A stretch of 64,000 bases of DNA from Sphingomonas hominis (GTDB lineage Bacteria > Pseudomonadota > Alphaproteobacteria > Sphingomonadales > Sphingomonadaceae), in the NCBI RefSeq assembly GCF_013328205.1, contig NZ_JABULH010000007.1:1-64000 (forward strand), read 5' to 3'. How positions within the stretch are numbered: position 1 is the first letter of the stretch; the number at the start of each line of letters is the position of its first letter. The position numbers and the translations under genes are program-made. The notes below the pieces were generated by a model. The model saw only the letters and a list, made by a program, of their open reading frames with translations, made no database searches and was not told the DNA's origin. Of this stretch, positions 59,194-64,000 are shown one piece after another.

Positions 59194-60081
59194 TTACCAC
59201 AGCACGCCGTGGACCGGCTTCAATGGCTCGGGGGCCGGCAGTCCCGCCGTCTGAAGAAGATCGATCTCGATCGTGCGGCACATGGCGCTCAGCGGCACGT
59301 CATGGACGCTATTGGCGAACGGATCGGTCAAATCCTCGCCGATGCTGAGCACTGCGAGAAACACGAGGCCGATCAGCGTCGATCCTATCGGAGTGGCAAG
59401 GCCAAGGGATTCGACCAGCGCGATCGGCAGAAGGACGCAAAAGACTCGCGTGAAGAGGTTTGGGAAAAACCGAAAGCCATTGGGCAGCGGCGTGTTCTTA
59501 ATCCGCTCCATGCCGCCCTGCGCATTGGCGATATCGATCAGGACGCTTTCGACGGTGGCTTGCTGAATCGCGTTGATCCGCCCGTCCGCAAGCGCGTCAG
59601 CATAAATGTCTGATATATCTTCTAGCAGTGCATTGGCCGGGTTTCTCCGGACCGTTGCATGATCGGCGACCCATGTTCCCGTTACGCGCGCAATCTCATC
59701 ATATGGGTTTTGATGGCGAAGCTGGTTACGCAAACTATGTGCATAGGCAATCTGCCGGAAGATGACGTCCTGTCGCAGCCTCTTTGTTGGCGGCTCAGCC
59801 TTTGTAAGGCTATGAGTAATCCGTGCAAGATTGCGCGACGCATTGATGAGCCCGCCCCATAATGTACGGGCCTCCCACCAACGCGCATAAGCAGCGTTGG
59901 TTCGAAATCCCATGAACAACGCAATAGCCGTACCGAATAACGCTATCGGTAGGGGCGGCTCCTTGATCGGAGTCATTATGTGGAATGCTGTTACCGCCAC
60001 GTCCCACACGAACAGGATCGTGAGTGGCTTCCACACCTCAATAATGATCTGCCTAAATCGTGGCCTTGTGCCGACAATCAT
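59194..60081 (-). CDS. bestrophin-family (UPF0187) membrane protein
   Basis: A 295-residue chloride-channel-like protein: LTILFVWDVAVTAFHIM, then FGTAIALFMGFRTNAAYARWWEARTLWGGLINASRNLAR, the bestrophin hallmark (FRTNxAYxRWWEAR), and FPNLFTRVFCVLLPIALVESLG; ends DVPLSAMCRTIEIDLLQ. Bacterial bestrophins are anion or cation channels. It lies 5 bp upstream of the MliC-like gene. The stretch 59560-60080 has somewhat lower GC than its neighbours. Confidence 0.92.
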   Translation of the reverse strand: MIVGTRPRFRQIIIEVWKPLTILFVWDVAVTAFHIMTPIKEPPLPIALFGTAIALFMGFRTNAAYARWWEARTLWGGLINASRNLARITHSLTKAEPPTKRLRQDVIFRQIAYAHSLRNQLRHQNPYDEIARVTGTWVADHATVRRNPANALLEDISDIYADALADGRINAIQQATVESVLIDIANAQGGMERIKNTPLPNGFRFFPNLFTRVFCVLLPIALVESLGLATPIGSTLIGLVFLAVLSIGEDLTDPFANSVHDVPLSAMCRTIEIDLLQTAGLPAPEPLKPVHGVLW

Positions 60082-60106
60082 ACCAGTTTCGCCTAATTCC
60101 CCGCGA

Positions 60107-60448
60107 TCATCCGATCGGCATGTTCATGATATCTTGATAAGCTGACAGCAGCTTGTTCCGGACTTGCAGGGTTGCCTCGAAAGTAATGGATGCCCGGCTC
60201 TGGATGAGCGCGACGGTCGCAATGTCGGTGGTCTCACCACGTTCATAAGCCTCGGTGACGACATCCTCTTGTTCTTGGGTCTCGTTGACCTTCGCGACCA
60301 CGGCATTGAGGGTGTCGGCAAAACTGGACGCTGGAGCCGTTGGTGTTATGCTTGGCGGCGCCGCCGGTTGTGCCTCGCGCAAGGCACGGCTTCGCGCGAT
60401 CACTTCGGCGCGAATGGCCATCACATTCGAGATCGACGTGTCAGACAT
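60107..60448 (-). CDS. fliE: orphan FliE-like flagellar basal-body protein
   Basis: 113 residues from ATG 60448 (MSDTSISNVMAIRAEV). The C-terminal FliE signature is complete: FADTLNAVVAKVNETQEQ, then AYERGETTDIATVALIQSRASITFEATLQVRNKLLSAYQDIMNMPIG. FliE joins the MS ring to the rod. No other flagellar gene is present in the window, which is unusual because fliE is normally with fliF/flgBC. It may be a stray paralogue carried with the metal island. Confidence 0.85.
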   Translation of the reverse strand: MSDTSISNVMAIRAEVIARSRALREAQPAAPPSITPTAPASSFADTLNAVVAKVNETQEQEDVVTEAYERGETTDIATVALIQSRASITFEATLQVRNKLLSAYQDIMNMPIG

Positions 60449-60493
60449 CGCTTCTCTCCCGTTGCAGTGCGACATATCGAAAGACGGGGCGGT

Positions 60494-60865
60494 TCATCCG
60501 GTGCCCTCCCGTTCGCAAGTCCGGATCTGGCCATCGCCTTCCACGATGGTGAGCTGCGACCCCTTGAAGGTCACGGTGGCTGTCTCGCCGACATATTGCA
60601 GGCCCTGCGCTGGTGCAGTCAGCGTCATGGGCGGCTCGCTGATCGAGCGCCGCAAGTCGATCTGAAGGCCGTCATCCTTGTAATCGACGAACAACTGTTC
60701 CCCGTCGGAACAGCGATAGGGATGCCGCCCCATTTCCCCCGTTACTACGGCGCTGTCGGACGAATGAATTTGCTGTTCGGTTGGGGGGGCTGGCGGCTTG
60801 CTTTCTGAGCAAGCCGCCAGCCCGACAACGAGTATGAGGGCGGGCAGCGTCCTGCGGACTTTCAT
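60494..60865 (-). CDS. MliC-like lysozyme-inhibitor lipoprotein, copy 2
   Basis: A 123-residue lipoprotein: signal peptide MKVRRTLPALILVVGLAAC with lipobox LAAC, then a linker and the MliC domain YRCSDGEQLFVDYKDDGLQIDLRR ... GLQYVGETATVTFKGSQLTIVEGDGQIRTCERE. The YxC start, the GxxY middle and the terminal Cys are conserved. The family inhibits C-type lysozyme in the periplasm. ATGA overlap with the SRPBCC gene upstream. Confidence 0.8.
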   Translation of the reverse strand: MKVRRTLPALILVVGLAACSESKPPAPPTEQQIHSSDSAVVTGEMGRHPYRCSDGEQLFVDYKDDGLQIDLRRSISEPPMTLTAPAQGLQYVGETATVTFKGSQLTIVEGDGQIRTCEREGTG

Positions 60866-61350
60866 CGCGCCTTCCTCCTGTAGCGAGAGGAGACACGTTG
60901 ACGATTGATCCCACGGGCAGGCTGACCCACCCGCCAGCGCAAGTAGGTTGCGAGGCGATCGTCAGCCTCGATCATCAGGGACCGAAGGCGGCGCAACATC
61001 ATCGCCGCGAACGGCACAGAGAGCGTCCCGCGCAGCGTGCAGCTATGCGTTAGCTTGGTGCCGCCATCGTCGCCTGCCAGTTCGTACCGCTCTTCGAGCG
61101 TGAACAGATAAGGAATGCCGCAGGACCAAGCGAAGGCGTGCGGCTTGTCCAATTGATCGATCCGTGCCGGCGTCCGAATTGGCCGGGTGATGCCCTGGAT
61201 CGCAAAGGTGCATTCCGTGTCGCCGAGCTGACACGGGTTATCAAGTAATACGAGCGGGCTCCAAGCCCGGCGATGATCCGGATCGGTGAGTGCCGACCAG
61301 ACGCGCAGTGGCCCGCCGTGAAGCATCGAGCTGGTTATGGTGCGAGGCAT
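60862..61350 (-). CDS. SRPBCC-family protein
   Basis: A 162-residue START-like domain protein: SSMLHGGPLRVWSALTDPDHRRAWSP, then RIDQLDKPHAFAWSCGIPYLFTLEERYELAGDDGGTKLTHSCTLRGTLSVPFAAMMLRRLRSLMIEADDRLATYL. These are hallmarks of the polyketide-cyclase/START-like hydrophobic-ligand fold. It has a basic tail. The ligand is unknown. It follows the RND pump gene by 54 bp and is coupled to the MliC gene. Confidence 0.85.
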   Translation of the reverse strand: MPRTITSSMLHGGPLRVWSALTDPDHRRAWSPLVLLDNPCQLGDTECTFAIQGITRPIRTPARIDQLDKPHAFAWSCGIPYLFTLEERYELAGDDGGTKLTHSCTLRGTLSVPFAAMMLRRLRSLMIEADDRLATYLRWRVGQPARGINRQRVSSRYRRKAR

Positions 61351-61403
61351 ATCCCCATCTCCAAGAGATGGGCGGGGCGATCACGGATCACCCCGCCCAT
61401 CCA

Positions 61404-64000
61404 TCAGGCCAAGTCGTTCACGAAGGTCTGACCGTGATCGTCCCCTTCATGCTCCTCATTGTAGTGCTCGGGCTTCTCGATCACTTTCTGTCCGAACCGG
61501 GCATAGAGTGTCGGAAGCACGAACAGCGTCAGCAGCGTCGCCGAGATGAGGCCACCGATGACAACCGTCGCCAACGGCTTCTGCACCTCCGCGCCCGCAC
61601 CTTCGCCCAGTGCCATGGGCACAAAGCCCAGGCTTGCGACGAGCGCGGTCATGACGACTGGCCGCAGACGCTGCATCGCGCCGACATGGGCCGCCTCTTC
61701 CCGGGATAGTCCCGATCGGATCAGGTCCTGGATCGAGCTGACCATGACGAGGCCGTTGAGGACCGCGATGCCCGACAGCGCAATAAAACCTACCGCGGCT
61801 GAGATCGAGAAGTCCATGCCACGGACGAACAGCAGCAGGACGCCGCCCACCAGCGCAAAGGGCACGCCGGTGAACACGATCGCGGCATCGCGAACCGATC
61901 CCAATGCGCCATAAAGGAGTAGCAGTATCAGGATAAAGCAGGCCGGAATGACCAGCTTCAGCCGATCGCTCGCCGACTTCAGGTTCTCGAACTGACCACC
62001 CCATTCGAGATAGGTGCCGGCAGGCAGCCGGACCTGGCTGCCGATCGTCGTTTGAGCATCGGCGACCACCGATCCGACGTCGCGACCACGCACGTTGGCC
62101 TGCACCACGACACGCCGCTTGCCATTCTCGCGGCTGATCTGATTGGGACCATCGACGACCTTGATATCGGCAACACTGGAAAGCGGCACATAGCCGCCCC
62201 CGGCCACCGGAACCTGTACCTGTTCGAGCAGGCCCAGGTCGGCGCGCTGCGCTTCGGACAAGCGGATCACCACCGGGAAGCGGCGGTCCCCTTCGAAGAT
62301 CTGGCCAGAGGTTCGACCACCAAGCGTAGCAGTTACGGTATCCTGTACATCCTGCGCAGTGACGCCCAAACGCGCCATCGCATCGCGATTGACCCGAATG
62401 TCGAGCATGGGCAGGCCCGTCGTCTGTTCGACCTTCACGTCCGCTGCGCCCTGCGTCTTGCGCAGCACCGCAGCGATCTGCTCTGCCGTCCGGTTCATCT
62501 GATTGAAGTCGTCACCGAACACCTTCACCGCGATGTCGCCGCGGACGCCAGCGATCAGCTCGTTGAAGCGCATTTGGATAGGCTGAGTGATCTCATAGGC
62601 ATTGCCCGGAATCTTCGCGAGCTTACCCTCGATCCGGCTCACCAACTCCTCCTTGGGAAGCTCGGGGTCCGGCCAATCCTTGCGCGGCTTCAGGATGACG
62701 AACATGTCGGTTGCGTTGGGCGGCATGGGATCGGCCGCCAGCTCGGCAGTGCCGGTCTTGGAGTAGACGAACTGCACCTCCGGCTGCTTTGACATCATTC
62801 GTTCGATCGGTACCTGCATCGCCTGGCTCTGCTGGACCGAGGTCGCCGGAATGCGGAGCGACTGAATCAACAAGTCGCCTTCATCGAGCTGTGGCAGGAA
62901 CACCGAACCAAGTGTGGTGAAGGCCAGCGCCGCCACCACCAAGCTTCCGACACTCGCCCCGATTGTCAGCGTCGGGCGTCTCATCGCCTGGTCGAGACCG
63001 GGTTCATAGCGCTTCTTGAGCCACGTGATAATGCGGCCGTCCTTCTCCTCCACCTTCTTCGACAGCCAGATTGCGATCATGGCCGGCACGAAGGTGAGAG
63101 AGAGGATGAAGGCGAAGGCGAGCGCGATGATGACGGTCAGCGCCATCGGCACGAACGTCTTACCCTCCACGCCGGTCAGCGTGAGCAGCGGCACGTAGAC
63201 GAGGATGATGATCGCCTGGCCGTAGACCGAAGGCCGAATCATCTCGCGCGCAGCGGCTGCCACGGTCGCGAGCCGCTCTTTGACGGTCAGCAATCTGCCT
63301 TCATGGTGCTGTTGTTCGGCAAGCCGCCTCAGCGCGTTTTCGACGATGATGACGGCGCCATCGACGATCAGACCGAAGTCCAAGGCACCAAGGCTCATCA
63401 GATTGGCGGAAACGCCGGCACGCAGCATCCCGAAGCCCGTCAGCATCATGGTGATCGGGATCACCAACGCTGCGATCAGCGCGGCGCGGAAGTTTCCGAG
63501 CAGCAGGAAGAGCACGACGATGACCAGCACCGCGCCTTCCGACAGGTTCTTCGCGACCGTCTTGATCGTCGAATTGACCAGCTCGGTGCGATTCAGCACC
63601 GGCTGAATTACGACGTCAGGGGGCAGCGAGGCGTTGATTGTCTTCAGTTTCTCGGCGACAGCGGTTGATACAATGCGGCTGTTCTCGCCGATCCGCATGA
63701 TCGCGGTCCCGACGACAACCTCCGTGCCGTTCTCCGATGCCGACCCCATGCGGATCGCCTGACCCGTCTTAATAGTCGCTACTTGTTCGACCGTGATCGG
63801 CACGCCGTTACGTGTCGCGATCACGGTCCTGGCCAACTCGCTGGCGTTGCGAACGAGCGCATCCGAGCGAACAGCCAGACCTTCGCCATTGCGATTGACG
63901 AATCCACCCCCGACGCTGGTGTTGTTGCGCTCGAGCGCATTGCCCAGATCCGTCAGCGTGATGCCGAGCGAGGCCAGCTTCTGCACGTCGGGCACAACGA
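61404..64000 (-). CDS. czcA: CzcA/CusA-type heavy-metal RND efflux pump (partial)
   Basis: The C-terminal 860-odd residues; the frame continues off the right edge and the N-terminal 180 or so residues are missing. RND features: NRNGEGLAVRSDALVRNASE, the membrane motif LGALDFGLIVDGAVIIVENALRRL (the HME1-type DFGxxxDGAxxxxEN), DEGDLLIQSLRIPATSVQQSQ, NQMNRTAEQIAAVLRKTQGA and EEAAHVGAMQRLRPVVMTALVASLGFVPMAL. The DFG..DGA..EN set is typical of Co/Zn/Cd pumps. It would work with CzcB and CzcC, expected further right (upstream on the minus strand). Read in the same direction as the metal island. Confidence 0.93.
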   Translation of the reverse strand, partial: VVPDVQKLASLGITLTDLGNALERNNTSVGGGFVNRNGEGLAVRSDALVRNASELARTVIATRNGVPITVEQVATIKTGQAIRMGSASENGTEVVVGTAIMRIGENSRIVSTAVAEKLKTINASLPPDVVIQPVLNRTELVNSTIKTVAKNLSEGAVLVIVVLFLLLGNFRAALIAALVIPITMMLTGFGMLRAGVSANLMSLGALDFGLIVDGAVIIVENALRRLAEQQHHEGRLLTVKERLATVAAAAREMIRPSVYGQAIIILVYVPLLTLTGVEGKTFVPMALTVIIALAFAFILSLTFVPAMIAIWLSKKVEEKDGRIITWLKKRYEPGLDQAMRRPTLTIGASVGSLVVAALAFTTLGSVFLPQLDEGDLLIQSLRIPATSVQQSQAMQVPIERMMSKQPEVQFVYSKTGTAELAADPMPPNATDMFVILKPRKDWPDPELPKEELVSRIEGKLAKIPGNAYEITQPIQMRFNELIAGVRGDIAVKVFGDDFNQMNRTAEQIAAVLRKTQGAADVKVEQTTGLPMLDIRVNRDAMARLGVTAQDVQDTVTATLGGRTSGQIFEGDRRFPVVIRLSEAQRADLGLLEQVQVPVAGGGYVPLSSVADIKVVDGPNQISRENGKRRVVVQANVRGRDVGSVVADAQTTIGSQVRLPAGTYLEWGGQFENLKSASDRLKLVIPACFILILLLLYGALGSVRDAAIVFTGVPFALVGGVLLLFVRGMDFSISAAVGFIALSGIAVLNGLVMVSSIQDLIRSGLSREEAAHVGAMQRLRPVVMTALVASLGFVPMALGEGAGAEVQKPLATVVIGGLISATLLTLFVLPTLYARFGQKVIEKPEHYNEEHEGDDHGQTFVNDLA

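Noticed and set aside
1-64000. rRNA or tRNA genes, integron attC sites and prophage structural genes
   Set aside because: Looked for by eye; no conserved tRNA arms, rRNA blocks, intI or capsid/tail genes were recognised. Covariance-model searches would be needed to exclude small RNAs.

Overview
The window reads as accessory DNA of a sphingomonad-type alphaproteobacterium: high GC, alphaproteobacterial gene content, and one copy of a short GC-rich intergenic repeat (32930-32953) that I recall as common in Sphingomonadales. It is a mosaic of a metabolic island, transposons and a conjugative-plasmid backbone. I see no rRNA, tRNA or CRISPR array. The species, and whether this is a plasmid or a chromosomal island, cannot be settled from the window.

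1-9.2 kb: end of an unidentified gene, a MASE1-PAS-GGDEF diguanylate cyclase, a two-gene cassette whose second product resembles an ImmA/IrrE protease that lost its HExxH motif, an ISNCY-like transposase, a membrane protein, a SIMPL lipoprotein, and an MFS gene truncated by an IS21 remnant. 9.2-17.2 kb: an export operon (tetR-tolC-hlyD-permease-permease, no ATPase) lies between two incomplete, directly oriented IS21 remnants. Beyond the right remnant lies a decayed, inverted second copy of the same operon.

17.3-33.9 kb: a haem-enzyme operon (catalase-like, unknown protein, DyP peroxidase, thioesterase) and two paralogous TetR genes. A palindrome in front of the haem operon is nearly repeated between the second TetR gene and a divergent 38-residue secreted peptide. 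Next come a fadD-merR pair and a long fatty-acid degradation cluster: thiolase, bifunctional HAD/hydratase, acyl-CoA dehydrogenase, DUF2147 protein, FadL porin, EtfB and EtfA. Together they cover uptake, activation, beta-oxidation and electron transfer.

33.9-41.1 kb: a 6.9-kb transposon (34229-41144) with long imperfect inverted repeats and several transposase-site-like motifs at each end. It carries a resolvase, a DDE transposase and an AAA+ ATPase, with a mer-like cargo (merR divergent from merC, merT, a GDCCVxC protein and a reductase lacking the MerA C-terminal cysteine pair). Its left flank is a malate synthase G remnant; its right end abuts the last codon of a virB3-like gene.

41.1-50 kb: plasmid backbone: trbM-virB1-virB2-virB3 (virB4 onward absent), a toprim/CHC2 primase-like protein, a nuclease, a candidate abortive-infection protein, a winged-helix/PemK-like pair, ArdC, and three copies of a perfect 16-bp palindrome. 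50-64 kb: a metal and envelope-stress island, mostly on the minus strand: DedA, MgtC, HAD phosphatase, thioredoxin-reductase-like protein, P1B-4-type ATPase, CDF and ZIP transporters, bestrophin, two MliC-like lipoproteins, an orphan FliE, and an HME-RND (CzcA-type) pump running off the right edge.
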